A stretch of DNA of 64,000 bases from Bacteroidota bacterium. Its GTDB lineage: Bacteria > Bacteroidota > Bacteroidia > Flavobacteriales_D > Crocinitomicaceae. The stretch covers positions 310,001-374,000 of the forward strand of contig JACPUU010000012.1 in the NCBI GenBank assembly GCA_016192075.1, given 5' to 3'. The position numbers and the translations under genes were made by a program. Positions 1 through 9,317 of the stretch are shown here, piece after piece. Position 1 is the stretch's first letter. Every line of letters starts with the position of its first letter. The notes beneath the pieces are model-generated. The model was not told the DNA's origin. It saw nothing but the letters and a program-made list of their open reading frames with translations, and ran no database searches.

Positions 1-182
1 GCTGCGTGTGCTGTAATCTGAAGGGCATTGCCGCCTTTGGAATCAACTACAAAAATATCGCCCTGGTATGCAAATGCAATTTTGTCACCGGCAGGTGAGA
101 TAGCAGGATAGCGCATCCAAAGCTGCTGGCTGAAAACCAGGTTACAGGCCAACAGGCTGCAGATTAAAAAGGTTTTATTCAT
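1..182 (-). CDS. Tricorn-protease-like S41 peptidase, N-terminal fragment
   Basis: Only the first 60 codons are present; the gene runs off the left edge. Translating leftwards from the ATG at 180-182 gives a signal peptide (MNKTFLICSLLACNLVFSQQ) followed by LWMRYPAISPAGDKIAFAY and a strand ending in GDIFVV. This 'WMRYPAISP.G..IAF' opening is what I know from the secreted tricorn-like S41 peptidases of Bacteroidota, whose N-terminal half is a WD40-like propeller and whose C-terminal half carries the PDZ and protease domains. The catalytic part is outside the window, so the protease assignment rests on the N-terminus only. It is probably a single gene with its own promoter, since the neighbour to the right ends at a terminator. 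Confidence 0.72.
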   Translation of the reverse strand, partial: MNKTFLICSLLACNLVFSQQLWMRYPAISPAGDKIAFAYQGDIFVVDSKGGNALQITAHA

Positions 183-270
183 AAGGGTTGTTTTTGAACG
201 GTTTAAAAGTAAGGATTCTTTCTGAATGAAACCTTGCGTTCAGGGCTGACGGCGAAAATCACGTATGAAC

Positions 271-303
271 AAAAAAAAACTCCCCGTGAAAGGGGAGTTT
301 TTA
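271..303 (-). terminator. Rho-independent terminator after the PorP/SprF gene
   Basis: A 10-base inverted repeat (AAAACTCCCC at 276-285, GGGGAGTTTT at 292-301, loop 286-291) lies just beyond the stop codon at 306-308. Read on the minus strand, the stem is followed by an uninterrupted T run (complement of the A run 271-279), as in intrinsic terminators. Confidence 0.85.
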
Positions 304-305
304 AA

Positions 306-1685
306 TTATTTGAGTTGGAATACCCATACATCGGGCTGCTCTGTTCTTCGCTCTTCAGCAAATTTAATGGCAGCGGCTTCATTCAGGGTATAGAAGACAT
401 TTACGTAATACAAATCTCCCATTTTATAAATAATCGTTGTTGGGTATTTGCTTGAAAACTGGGTTTTTACATTAAGGGCATTTTCTTTGTTTTTAAAGGC
501 TCCCATAATAACATAAAATCCTGGTTCAACGGGCTTGCCATTCTCATCCTGAAAGTCGGCTACATTTTCAACTCTGACTTCGGTATTGTCCTGGTCACCA
601 TTCAGGTCAATCATGCCGGTCTCTGTTTCTAACTTGAGTATTTCAATTTCTTCATTTAACCGTTCCAGTTCGGCATCATGTTCCTGGTCCTTACGGTTTA
701 ATTCATTGGCAAGACTGTCGTTGGTTGTTTCAGCGCTTTCAATTCGTTCATTGAGCAGGTCAAGCTCTTCTGTACTCAGGCCGCCGCTGTTACCGCCAAA
801 GGTAAAGCCAAGCATAATTTCATGTCCGCCACCTGAATAATTTCCAAGTGTTGAAAGAACATACTCATAGGTATAACCTGCAATCAGGTTATCGTTCAGT
901 TTGGTTCCGATGTTAAACCCAACGGCATATCCCAGGCGGTATGAAAAACCAGCCCTTACCATATCTTTCCATGCAAAGTTGGCATTGATATCAAGCTGTA
1001 CAGGTGCACCTTTTACGTAGCGCAGCATAACAGACGGAAGGAAGTCTACCTCGGCTGATTCACTCAGCGTCACCTTGTAATAAACCGATGTGATGAGGTG
1101 TCTTTTCAGCGTTGTATATACATTGGTATTTGTTTCAAGGTAGTTGATTTTGTTGCCAAGAATTTGCGGTACGCTGATTCCTACATGCAAATCTTTCCAC
1201 ATGTAAGCAACGCCGAAGTTTGCATCAACCGTTACCTTGCGCTGTGTCTGATTGTATAAAAGCGGATCATTAACATCGTGCGCATTGGAATTGCTGAAGT
1301 CTATTTTATTATCAATAACACCTGCAGACAACCCCAGTGTAAGGTCATGATCATCAGCCAGTGTAAACCGGTAAGAGTAAGATGAGTACAATCCGTTGCG
1401 GTTGAATATGCCCATTTGATCATTGAATAAACTTAAACCAAGACCTATTTTATTTTTAGATACCGGTCCGTCAACAGTCAGCGCATAGGTCACCGGTGAT
1501 CCGGGAATGTCTTTCCATTGCGAGCGGTGAATCAAAAATGCGTTGGACTGTGATTGAGTTCCAGTAAAAGCCGGGTTATATAAAAACCGGTTGTAGTAAT
1601 ACTGGCTGAATAAAGGCAATTGTTGTGCTTTCAAATCAAGAGTTGAAAGTATTGCCAAACTGAGTATGATTAAAAACTTTTTCAT
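306..1685 (-). CDS. PorP/SprF-type outer membrane protein with coiled coil and SPOR-like C-terminus
   Basis: 459 residues. Residues 1-20 form a signal peptide. Residues 21 to about 300 match the PorP/SprF family: the opening QQLPLFSQYYYNRFLYNPA, then alternating amphipathic strands with GLGLSLFNDQMG, typical of a type IX secretion-associated outer membrane barrel. Known family members are about 300-340 residues. Here about 150 residues are added: a charged heptad region (about 305-350, coiled coil) and a terminal domain (about 380-459) with GFYVIMGAFKNKENALN and YYVNVFYTLNEA, resembling SPOR-type peptidoglycan-binding domains. The gene follows the CHU_C adhesin gene by 12 bases, the usual PorP/adhesin pairing, so I infer that it helps that protein reach or stay on the surface. 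Confidence 0.88.
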   Translation of the reverse strand: MKKFLIILSLAILSTLDLKAQQLPLFSQYYYNRFLYNPAFTGTQSQSNAFLIHRSQWKDIPGSPVTYALTVDGPVSKNKIGLGLSLFNDQMGIFNRNGLYSSYSYRFTLADDHDLTLGLSAGVIDNKIDFSNSNAHDVNDPLLYNQTQRKVTVDANFGVAYMWKDLHVGISVPQILGNKINYLETNTNVYTTLKRHLITSVYYKVTLSESAEVDFLPSVMLRYVKGAPVQLDINANFAWKDMVRAGFSYRLGYAVGFNIGTKLNDNLIAGYTYEYVLSTLGNYSGGGHEIMLGFTFGGNSGGLSTEELDLLNERIESAETTNDSLANELNRKDQEHDAELERLNEEIEILKLETETGMIDLNGDQDNTEVRVENVADFQDENGKPVEPGFYVIMGAFKNKENALNVKTQFSSKYPTTIIYKMGDLYYVNVFYTLNEAAAIKFAEERRTEQPDVWVFQLK

Positions 1686-1697
1686 GTTTTCCGGGTT

Positions 1698-4600
1698 TTA
1701 TTTAGATCTGACAATATTCACTGTTCCTTTATACGAGTCACCTGAGTCTGTCAGCTCAATAATGTAATAATAGGCTCCTTCGGGTAGCTCGTCGCCGTTC
1801 CGTGTTCCGTCCCAGCTATTGGCATACGCTGTGGTTTCGTAAACAACCTGTCCGTAACGGTTGAAAATAGATACACTGTTATTCGGGTAATTCAGAATGT
1901 TATCAATAATCCAGGTATCGTTATAGTTGTCACCGTTTGGAGTGATAATATCATAAACCGTGAGTACCACATTTCCGTTAATAGTTACCAGAACGCTGTC
2001 TGATGCGCTGCAGCCATTATCGTCAGTAACAGTTAAGGTATATGTTGTTGTTGACGTTGGTGTACAGGTTGGATTTGCATTGAATGAATTATCCAGTCCT
2101 GTTGCAGGTGACCACAGGAATGAGGTACCGCCGGATCCGGACAGAATGGTAGAGAAACCAAGTGACACGTTGGTATCAAGTCCGGCATCAGCAATTGGAG
2201 CAGGGAACACAGTTACTTCTAATGAATCGAATGAAAAACATCCGTTTGTAATATCTGTTACAAAAACACCGTAATCATAACTGCTGTCTACAACAATGCT
2301 GTTGGTTGTTTCACCGGTGATCCAGAGATAGGTATAGTTTGGGTCACTGATGGTTCCAAGCTGAACGCTGTCTCCTTCACAGAAAGAAGTTGCGTCTGCA
2401 GCTGTAATATCAGCTACTGGTGAAGCATCTACCTGCATCAGGTGAGAAACTGTATCAGAGCAGCCAAAATTATTCATTACAAAAAGTATTGCGTTATACG
2501 ATCCGGCAGCTGAGTACAGGTGACTTGGATTGGTTGAAGTAGACGTGTTTCCGTCACCAAAATCCCATGAATAAAGTGTAACAAATCCGCTGCTGCTGGT
2601 TGTGGTATTTACAAAATTCATCGCATTTCCGCTGCATACTGTATCCTGCACAAAGTCAGCGGCAGGGGCAGGGTACATGTTAATAAAGGCGACAGCAGAA
2701 GTATCCTGCGGACAAATACCGTTTTGAACAATAGCGCGGTACCAGGTTGTATCAGCCAGGTTAGAATAGTTCTGGTTTATTCCGGTATTGGACAAACTGC
2801 CCCAGGTTGTTCCGTTGTCAGACGACGATTCCCAGTCGAGAATTACACCTGAGTAACCAGTGAGGGTGAGAACACCAAAGTTCAGGTTTTCACAAACGGT
2901 AGCACTGCTGCTCACTGCACCGGCAACTGTTTGCGGACTGACACTGATAGTAGCTGCTGCAGATGGTGCTGCCGTACATACACCGTTTTTAACATTTGCC
3001 CGGTAAGAGGTGGTGGTAGTTAAGTTCAAATAGTTTTGGAATGTGGTGCTATTTGAAAGAATCAGCCAGGTACTTCCACCGTCGGTAGACATTTCCCAGT
3101 TAAGCACACTTCCTGTATGACCAGACAAGGTCAGGATATCACTGTTTGCCAATTCGCAGACAATTGAGTCTTGTGTAACGGCGCCACCAACTGTTAATGC
3201 ATCTACGGTAACTGTTGCCGTTGCTGAAGTGTCATTAGGGCAAACGCCTGAAGCTAAAATGGTGCGATAGTCGGTCGTTAATGTGAGGTTGTTAAAGTTT
3301 TCAGTGGTTGTTGTGTTACCTATTGGTGCCCAGGTTACGCCGCCATCTGTTGATGATTCCCAATCCAGGATAGAACCTGAAGTACCAACCGATGTCAGTG
3401 ATCCGGAATTACTTCCTTCACACACTGTCGTACCGCCAATTATGTTTCCTGCGTCAGCTGCCTGATCAACAGTAATTGTAGCAATACCCGAAATAGAACT
3501 TGGACAGATGCCGCTTTGTACAACGGCTCTGTAAAGCGTATTACCGGTAATGTTCAGATATCCTTGTGACGTAGTTGTATTTGCAATATTAACCCAGGTA
3601 AAGCCACCATCGGCAGAAGATTCCCAGTTTAACACATTTCCGGTTTCACCGGTTAAAGTAAGGGTGCCTGAATTGCCGGATGCACATACGGTAGTATTTG
3701 AGTTAACAGTTCCGCCAGCCGTTACCGGATCGACACTAATAGTGACGGTGTCAGAATAAGCAGCTGGACAGGTTCCGTTTTTTACATTGGTTCTGTACCA
3801 GGTTGTATCCGTCAGATTTGTATATGTATTGGAAGTTGTAGTGTTTGCAATGATGTTCCAGGTCAACCCATTATCGTCTGAGTATTCCCAGTTTGAAGGT
3901 GTTCCGGTTTGCCCAAGCAGGTTGATAGTTCCGGTATTGCCCGATGCGCATTCAGTTGCATCTGAAGCAAGTGTTCCACCTACTGTTGGCTGATCAATTG
4001 AAATAGTAACCGGGTTTGAATAAGCACTTGCACAGGTTCCGGCCTGTACTATGGCACGGTACACGGTTGAAGTGATAATGTTGGTAAAAAATAATGAATC
4101 ATTTGAGGTACCGGTAGAACCATAAGTAAGTCCGCCATCCGTTGAAGATTCCCAATCAAGGATTGTTCCCACATATCCGGAAAGTACAAGCGTATCATCG
4201 TTGGCGCCGTTACAAACAGTCATGCTTGAACTGATTGTACCGCCGTTGGTATTAGGTACAATTGTAATTGTTGCCGGTGTAGAGTTAACTGTGGCACATA
4301 CTCCGCTTTTTACCTGAGCACGGTAAAGTGTATTGGTAGTTAGGTTTGTATAATTCTGCGTTGTAGCTGTATTGGCAATATTTGTCCAGGAGGTTCCACC
4401 ATCTGTTGAAAACTGCCAGTTAGGTATTGTTCCTGTATGTCCGGCAAGGGTTAGTGTCGCACTATTAGAGCCCGAGCATTCTGTTGCATCTGCGGTTACT
4501 GATCCACCCACTGAAGCCGGATTGATTGTAATGATTCGTTGCGTTGAATATGCGGCAGGACAAGATCCACTTTGAACAAGGGCGCGATAGCGGGTTGTAG

Positions 4601-5456
4601 TGGTTAAGTTCAGATATGAATTTGCAGTAGTGGTGTTGGCAATAATTGTCCAGGTTACTCCACCATCTATAGAATACTCCCATTGCACTACGTTACCGGT
4701 TTTTCCAAATAATGAAATGGTACCACTGTTGGCACCGGTACATGCAGGTGTTGTACCACCCGCAGTTGAACCTCCAACTGAAGTTGGGCTTATCTGAACA
4801 ACAGCAATAGAAGAAGTGGCAACCGCACAACTTGCATTCTGAACGTTTGCCCGGTACCAGGTTTCTGTAATCAGGTCATTATATGACTGAGAAGTGGTGG
4901 TATTTGAAATATTAAACCAGGTGATACCGGCATCATCCGAATACTCCCAGTTTAAAACGCTACCGGTATTTCCTGAAAGCGTTATATTACCTGAGTTGTT
5001 GTTATAACAAACGGTTGTACTACCATTGGCTGTTCCGCCATTCGAGGCGGCGTTGTTGGTAATAGAGTAACCAGTATACGTATTGTTACTGGCATTTGGA
5101 TCACCGGCAACGGTGACAGTAGCATCCATGGTATATACCCCTGCGGTACTGAGATCAGCGGTAGCAGTAAATGTGTATGTGAATGTACTGTTCTGAGGGA
5201 TAGATCCTACAAGCACTGTCTCAGTGGCAGAGGAGTTAATAGGCCCTGTGATATTGAAGTCAACATCAAAAGGTGCATTAATTGTACCTGGTCCTGAATT
5301 AAAAATTCTGACTGTAACTGTTTCTGTTGCTGTAAGCGAACAGCCGTTTGCTGGCGCTATTATTGATCCCAGCGGTGAAGCCAGAATTGCGTCGTCCTGC
5401 CCGAAAGAAATCTGAAAAGTACTAAACAAAGCAAGTGCGGTAAACCATTTTTTCAT
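1698..5456 (-). CDS. Gliding-motility-type repeat adhesin with PKD and CHU_C domain
   Basis: 1252 residues. A signal peptide (about 1-19) is followed by a CARDB-like segment (about 25-130), nine tandem Ig-like repeats of about 80 residues, a PKD domain (SWDFGDGNTSTSTNPSHLY), two more Ig/PKD-like modules, and a C-terminal CHU_C domain (about 1167-1252; DIITPNGDNYNDTW, NRYGQVVYE, WDGTRNGDELPEGAYYY). CHU_C is the type B sorting signal of SprB-like proteins, which are secreted by T9SS and often need a PorP/SprF partner. That partner gene follows by 12 bases. Each repeat shows 'W[EQ].S.D.G.TW' and two cysteines that could form a disulfide. Likely a long surface adhesin; ligand unknown. Confidence 0.9.
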   Translation of the reverse strand: MKKWFTALALFSTFQISFGQDDAILASPLGSIIAPANGCSLTATETVTVRIFNSGPGTINAPFDVDFNITGPINSSATETVLVGSIPQNSTFTYTFTATADLSTAGVYTMDATVTVAGDPNASNNTYTGYSITNNAASNGGTANGSTTVCYNNNSGNITLSGNTGSVLNWEYSDDAGITWFNISNTTTSQSYNDLITETWYRANVQNASCAVATSSIAVVQISPTSVGGSTAGGTTPACTGANSGTISLFGKTGNVVQWEYSIDGGVTWTIIANTTTANSYLNLTTTTRYRALVQSGSCPAAYSTQRIITINPASVGGSVTADATECSGSNSATLTLAGHTGTIPNWQFSTDGGTSWTNIANTATTQNYTNLTTNTLYRAQVKSGVCATVNSTPATITIVPNTNGGTISSSMTVCNGANDDTLVLSGYVGTILDWESSTDGGLTYGSTGTSNDSLFFTNIITSTVYRAIVQAGTCASAYSNPVTISIDQPTVGGTLASDATECASGNTGTINLLGQTGTPSNWEYSDDNGLTWNIIANTTTSNTYTNLTDTTWYRTNVKNGTCPAAYSDTVTISVDPVTAGGTVNSNTTVCASGNSGTLTLTGETGNVLNWESSADGGFTWVNIANTTTSQGYLNITGNTLYRAVVQSGICPSSISGIATITVDQAADAGNIIGGTTVCEGSNSGSLTSVGTSGSILDWESSTDGGVTWAPIGNTTTTENFNNLTLTTDYRTILASGVCPNDTSATATVTVDALTVGGAVTQDSIVCELANSDILTLSGHTGSVLNWEMSTDGGSTWLILSNSTTFQNYLNLTTTTSYRANVKNGVCTAAPSAAATISVSPQTVAGAVSSSATVCENLNFGVLTLTGYSGVILDWESSSDNGTTWGSLSNTGINQNYSNLADTTWYRAIVQNGICPQDTSAVAFINMYPAPAADFVQDTVCSGNAMNFVNTTTSSSGFVTLYSWDFGDGNTSTSTNPSHLYSAAGSYNAILFVMNNFGCSDTVSHLMQVDASPVADITAADATSFCEGDSVQLGTISDPNYTYLWITGETTNSIVVDSSYDYGVFVTDITNGCFSFDSLEVTVFPAPIADAGLDTNVSLGFSTILSGSGGTSFLWSPATGLDNSFNANPTCTPTSTTTYTLTVTDDNGCSASDSVLVTINGNVVLTVYDIITPNGDNYNDTWIIDNILNYPNNSVSIFNRYGQVVYETTAYANSWDGTRNGDELPEGAYYYIIELTDSGDSYKGTVNIVRSK
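2680..5050 (-). repeat. Nine coding tandem Ig-like repeats (about 250 bp each)
   Basis: Nine copies of an approximately 240-260 bp unit inside the adhesin gene. The core of each encodes WEYSDDAGITW, WEYSIDGGVTW, WQFSTDGGTSW, WESSTDGGLTY, WEYSDDNGLTW, WESSADGGFTW, WESSTDGGVTW, WEMSTDGGSTW and WESSSDNGTTW in N- to C-terminal order. Copies have diverged at DNA level. Unit borders are approximate. Confidence 0.85.
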
Positions 5457-5664
5457 AGGCTGTAGTTTTTAATAACAGTAAAAGTGATCAGGTGTGATTT
5501 AGAGGTAGGGTTCAATCTAATATACGCAAGAAAGAAAAAAAGGATTGCTTTAGATGTGAAATAATTTTCCATCGCCGGCAATTTGTCACCTTAAGTGAAG
5601 ATAATCAGTATTAAGCAATTTAACGTGTATGGCAGAAACTGCCGGTACAACTAAATTTCTGAAC

Positions 5665-7149
5665 TTATTTCTGACCAATATGATACAGGTATCGCTCCCA
5701 GGCTTTTTGTCCGACCTTTCTTCCCATAGCAAGTCCTTCCTGGTTTTCACATTCAATGTGATATCCTCCAAGAACCCGAGAGCGGCCGGCCATATTAGCA
5801 GTTTCAGTGAATGTTGTAAACTCCAGTACAATCGAATCCTGGGTAATTCCCGGTTCGGTCATGGCGCCTGGCATTAATGTTACACGCTCACCAAACTCAT
5901 CACTGCCGGTAAATAATTCCAGCACTTTTGAGCAGGCACCGCTCACCGTACTGTGTCCTGAAACGTAGCTTGGAAAAGGCGGGCATACAAATGTTTCAGG
6001 TGAATAAGGAACCCAGTTTTCGCCTTTCATGGTAACGGTACCTTTGTTAGGTCCGCCCCAGGCCTGAATGTCTTTTCCTTTATAGTGATTACGTATTAAA
6101 GAATAGGGACGGGCATAGTCGTAATACATTTTAGTTTCCCAGCAGGCAATAAATGCATCCATGGCAGCCATGGTAACCAGGAAATACATTTTTACATCCT
6201 GATCGAGTGTGTGGTTATCACGTCTTGATACATCCTGCGCAAAAATAAGCCAGTGGCCGGTTTGCTGAACAGATTTTGGGCCGTCACGCATAAACTCAAC
6301 CAATGCTTTTTCTTCGTTGGTCAGATTAGCCTGCAGGTTAATAACTTCTTCCAGTTCTTTGTTGAGCTGCTCAGAGCCAAGAGCCGGTGGTACAGGGGAG
6401 CGGAATTCGCTGGAAGAATCAAGCGCCAGTGTTTTTACATTTCCCCAATAAGGTGTCAGGCACGCAGGTGCAAATTTTCCGCCTTTACCGTCTGCAAAAT
6501 ATTTAGGCTGCCAGCGTGAAAGATTGGTGTTTTTATCAGGCGTATTCTGTGGTTTATAAGCTGTGTAATCCGTATAAGGGCCGGTCGATCCGGGCATATC
6601 ACCGTATTGGTTGGAACCGTCATTTTTGCGAGCCTCAATGACATCTTTTGCTGCTTTCATGCCAATTCCTTCCGGCGTTGTCAGGTCTGTTGAAGCCAGG
6701 TTTGGATCAAGTCCCAGTGAATCCATATATTCATCAAACATCACGGAGTCAGAAAAGAAATATTCATTCAGCGCGTAAAATGCGGCATACGAAATGGTCT
6801 TTTCTTTGTTTGCCAGTGTATGTTCTTCAACCGGACGTTTTTCAACCCCGTTCATGTAAACCGGAATGGCTTCAGAGTCATAAGCACTCCATGCATCAAA
6901 AATAGAGACAAAAACCAGTGCAAGCATTCTGCTGGTAACGGTTGGTCTTGGCCTGAAACGTTCGGTATCATTTGCTGTTGCAGTAAGTGCGAGCTTTGCC
7001 CATTTATAGGCCATGTTATTTTCTCCCTGCGGTTCTGTAACGGTAAGAGAATCTTTATTTTCAGTAACGCCTGAGTCAGCGGAGCCGCCGCAGGAAACCA
7101 GAGTAGAAAAAGAAACTGCAATCAACAGTGAATAAAAAACGGTTTTCAT
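5665..7149 (-). CDS. Vanadium-dependent haloperoxidase-type (PAP2 superfamily) lipoprotein
   Basis: 494 residues from the ATG at 7147-7149. An upstream in-frame start (7170) falls inside an exact TAnnTTTG promoter box, so I reject it. The N-terminus MKTVFYSLLIAVSFSTLVSC ends in a lipobox (Cys20). The three phosphate/vanadate-binding segments of the PAP2/haloperoxidase fold are present: K340...R347-P (KMYYDYARPYSLIR), SGHS with His399 (SYVSGHSTVSGA) and SR..x..H (SRVLGGYH, Arg458 and His464). Family members either oxidise halides with peroxide or act as phosphatases; sequence alone does not say which. It stands alone between the adhesin operon and a divergent glycosyltransferase gene. Placement outside the cytoplasmic membrane is inferred from the lipobox. 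Confidence 0.85.
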   Translation of the reverse strand: MKTVFYSLLIAVSFSTLVSCGGSADSGVTENKDSLTVTEPQGENNMAYKWAKLALTATANDTERFRPRPTVTSRMLALVFVSIFDAWSAYDSEAIPVYMNGVEKRPVEEHTLANKEKTISYAAFYALNEYFFSDSVMFDEYMDSLGLDPNLASTDLTTPEGIGMKAAKDVIEARKNDGSNQYGDMPGSTGPYTDYTAYKPQNTPDKNTNLSRWQPKYFADGKGGKFAPACLTPYWGNVKTLALDSSSEFRSPVPPALGSEQLNKELEEVINLQANLTNEEKALVEFMRDGPKSVQQTGHWLIFAQDVSRRDNHTLDQDVKMYFLVTMAAMDAFIACWETKMYYDYARPYSLIRNHYKGKDIQAWGGPNKGTVTMKGENWVPYSPETFVCPPFPSYVSGHSTVSGACSKVLELFTGSDEFGERVTLMPGAMTEPGITQDSIVLEFTTFTETANMAGRSRVLGGYHIECENQEGLAMGRKVGQKAWERYLYHIGQK

Positions 7150-7167
7150 AGAATGTATTTGAAGTGC

Positions 7168-7175
7168 CAAATGTA
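7168..7175 (-). promoter_or_regulatory. Bacteroidota -7 box for the haloperoxidase-type gene
   Basis: CAAATGTA on the plus strand is TACATTTG on the minus strand, an exact TAnnTTTG. It ends 18 bases before the chosen ATG. No convincing -33 TTG is seen. Confidence 0.5.
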
Positions 7176-7253
7176 TTCATTTTAATTCAGTTTTCTTATT
7201 GAAAAGCTACAAGTAATTGTATTTGTACGAAATGTTAAATTTACAGGCTTGTC

Positions 7254-8246
7254 ATGCAACAGCAGTTACCTGAAATTTCAATTCTTATGCCGGTCTTTAA
7301 TATGTCCGGATTTTTGCAGGAGTGCATTCATTCCATTCAAATGCAACAAAACGTTTCGTGGGAACTGATAGCCGTGGATGATTTTTCAGATGACGAATCC
7401 TTGAAGTTGTTGGAAAATTTTGCTGCTTCAGATTCCAGAATCAGGGTGCTCAGAAATACGGATAAAGGCATCATTGCTGCGCTGACTCTGGCGTTTAGCC
7501 ATTCCAGGGGGACGTATATAACGCGCATGGATGCTGATGATGTAATGCCAGAGCATAAATTGACAACCCTAAAACAAATTGCAGTAAGTGATGCCCTTAA
7601 AGTAGCTACCGGTAACGTGTCTTATTTTTCGGCTGCACCGGTAAGTCCAGGATATATCCGTTACCAGAACTGGCTGAATGAGGTGGCTGCCCGGGGTACT
7701 TTTTCTGAAAATATGTACCGTGAATGCGTTATTGCATCACCCAACTGGATGGTTCACCGTTCTTGCTTTGAACAAAAAATTGACCTGAATAAACTGCGTT
7801 ACCCTGAAGATTACGACCTGGTTTTTCAGTGGTATAAAAACGGATATGCTTTTGAGTCTTCAGCAAATGTGACGCATCTTTGGCGTGAGCATGCAGGGCG
7901 AACATCGAGAAACTCCGAAATCTATCAGCAAAAATCCTTTTTCAAACTGAAAACACATTATTTTATTGACCTCGAATTAAGCAACAACCAACCTGTGCAG
8001 CTTATTGGAGCTGGTATAAAAGGAAAACTGGTGGCAGCTATTCTTCATGAAAGAGCGATACCCTTTCATTGGTTTACGTATGGCCATGCAGCAGAAAAAA
8101 AGAGACTGAAACCTGTATCAGAACTATCCGGTACTTATAAAACAATACTTACCAATTGGCCCACCAGTACAGCTGTGCAGTCAGAGATTACTGCTTTTCT
8201 GGCTGAGAAAAAACTGGTACCAGGTAAAAACCTGTGGCTATTTTAA
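7254..8246 (+). CDS. Family 2 glycosyltransferase with extra C-terminal domain
   Basis: 330 residues, no signal peptide or membrane segment, so cytoplasmic. Residues 1 to about 220 are a GT-A fold: ISILMPVFNMSGFL at the start, the nucleotide-sugar loop VDDFSDDES (41-49), the metal-binding MDADD (92-96) and the acceptor-side PEDYDLVFQW (184-193). Such enzymes move a sugar from a UDP- or GDP-sugar to a lipid or glycan. Residues about 248-330 are not part of the GT domain: LIGAGIKGKLVAA looks like a Gly-rich nucleotide-binding loop, so this may be a second small domain. The gene overlaps the convergent AlkC gene by nine bases. Donor and acceptor cannot be told. Confidence 0.85.
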   Translation: MQQQLPEISILMPVFNMSGFLQECIHSIQMQQNVSWELIAVDDFSDDESLKLLENFAASDSRIRVLRNTDKGIIAALTLAFSHSRGTYITRMDADDVMPEHKLTTLKQIAVSDALKVATGNVSYFSAAPVSPGYIRYQNWLNEVAARGTFSENMYRECVIASPNWMVHRSCFEQKIDLNKLRYPEDYDLVFQWYKNGYAFESSANVTHLWREHAGRTSRNSEIYQQKSFFKLKTHYFIDLELSNNQPVQLIGAGIKGKLVAAILHERAIPFHWFTYGHAAEKKRLKPVSELSGTYKTILTNWPTSTAVQSEITAFLAEKKLVPGKNLWLF

Positions 8247-9314
8247 GGTGAACGAAGCGCGCTCTGAAACAACACCGTTTATTTTTAGTGAAATAAAATG
8301 TTTACCCGGGTAATGTTTGCGGGTAGATAGATTTTTGAAATCCAGTTTTTTTTCAAAAACTTCTTCCTGGTTGGTACCCAGTGTTTTTTCAGCTATCTGA
8401 AAAACTTTGTCTGAGTAAGTACCATTGTTTTTCAGGTATGAAATGGCATATTCAAATCTGAATTTTGAACTTTTTCCCCGGTTTGCAACGTGAACGCTCA
8501 GTTGTGTTGAGTGACCAATAGGTATTGCTTTTGCCGCTATAGAAAAATGAATGATGTCAAGACTTTTTCCGGGAGCAAAGCCAAACAGCTTCATCGCATC
8601 CGCATTTCCTCTTTTCAGCAGCGTTCGTAATGCATGTTTGAGCACCCAATCTGTGGTATCTGATTTTCCTTTCCACTTTAACCCGAGGTCAAGTACCAGG
8701 TCTGGCTGGTTTTTTGAAATATCATTCAGGTTGTTGGCTACACTTCTGTAAACATAATCTTCCGGATCATTTTTCAGCCGTTCTAAAATAGGGAGTATAG
8801 GTTTGGGGTCTGTCACATATTGCTCCAGCTTCATAGCCCATGGCAACAAGGGGCGGCAGCCTTCACTTGACAGCCGGCGCACGTGAAAGTTTTTATCGCG
8901 TGACCAGTCGTAGAGGGTCTTTATAAGATCCGGATTTTTTTTGAGAAAAGGCCTTATAGCAAATTCACTGGTTGAAAATGGGGTGTAAAATTTTAACGCT
9001 TCCAATGATCTGGCTTCAGCATGCTGTCCGTATTTTTCTACAAAATTTGGAAATACGGTGCCGGTAAATCCACGAAAAAGAGGGGCAACGTGGTCAATAA
9101 CAGCAAGCTGATCTTCGTAATCCTGTTCCAGGGATTCGTTCAGGTGCCGGGTAATGTGATGCATGCGGTCTTTTAATTCACGGTTTTCCCAATCGGCATC
9201 CAGAATTCCGCCAATAAATTTTTTCCGGTTAAAATTTTTTGTTTTCCGGTTAAGTTCAGCCGCCAGTTCTTCAACAAATGTTGCAGAGAACATGTTTTTT
9301 AGTAATTCAGCCAT
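8238..9314 (-). CDS. alkC: AlkC-type DNA alkylation repair glycosylase with Ig-like domain
   Basis: 358 residues. Residues 1 to about 250 are helical HEAT-like repeats of the AlkC/AlkD superfamily, with AlkC-specific segments (HVAPLFRGFTGTVFPNFVE, EFAIRPFL, VRRLSSEGCRPLLPW, DPEDYVYRSVANNLNDIS). These enzymes remove 3-methyladenine-type lesions without flipping the base out. Residues about 260-358 form a beta-rich domain (IPIGHSTQLSVHVANRGKSS ... LSTRKHYPGKHFISL) that fits the Ig-like domain known from one AlkC subgroup. The gene lies three bases downstream of ispE on the same strand and is probably co-transcribed with it. Convergent overlap with the glycosyltransferase gene. Confidence 0.87.
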   Translation of the reverse strand: MAELLKNMFSATFVEELAAELNRKTKNFNRKKFIGGILDADWENRELKDRMHHITRHLNESLEQDYEDQLAVIDHVAPLFRGFTGTVFPNFVEKYGQHAEARSLEALKFYTPFSTSEFAIRPFLKKNPDLIKTLYDWSRDKNFHVRRLSSEGCRPLLPWAMKLEQYVTDPKPILPILERLKNDPEDYVYRSVANNLNDISKNQPDLVLDLGLKWKGKSDTTDWVLKHALRTLLKRGNADAMKLFGFAPGKSLDIIHFSIAAKAIPIGHSTQLSVHVANRGKSSKFRFEYAISYLKNNGTYSDKVFQIAEKTLGTNQEEVFEKKLDFKNLSTRKHYPGKHFISLKINGVVSERASFTLK

Positions 9315-9317
9315 AAA

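Noticed and set aside
2680-5050. Regular repeats that could suggest a CRISPR array
   Set aside because: The units are about 250 bp, in frame, and encode Ig-like domains; there are no short direct repeats with unique spacers and no cas genes.
7150-7170. Upstream start of the haloperoxidase-type gene
   Set aside because: The extension destroys the lipoprotein signal and overlaps a promoter box.
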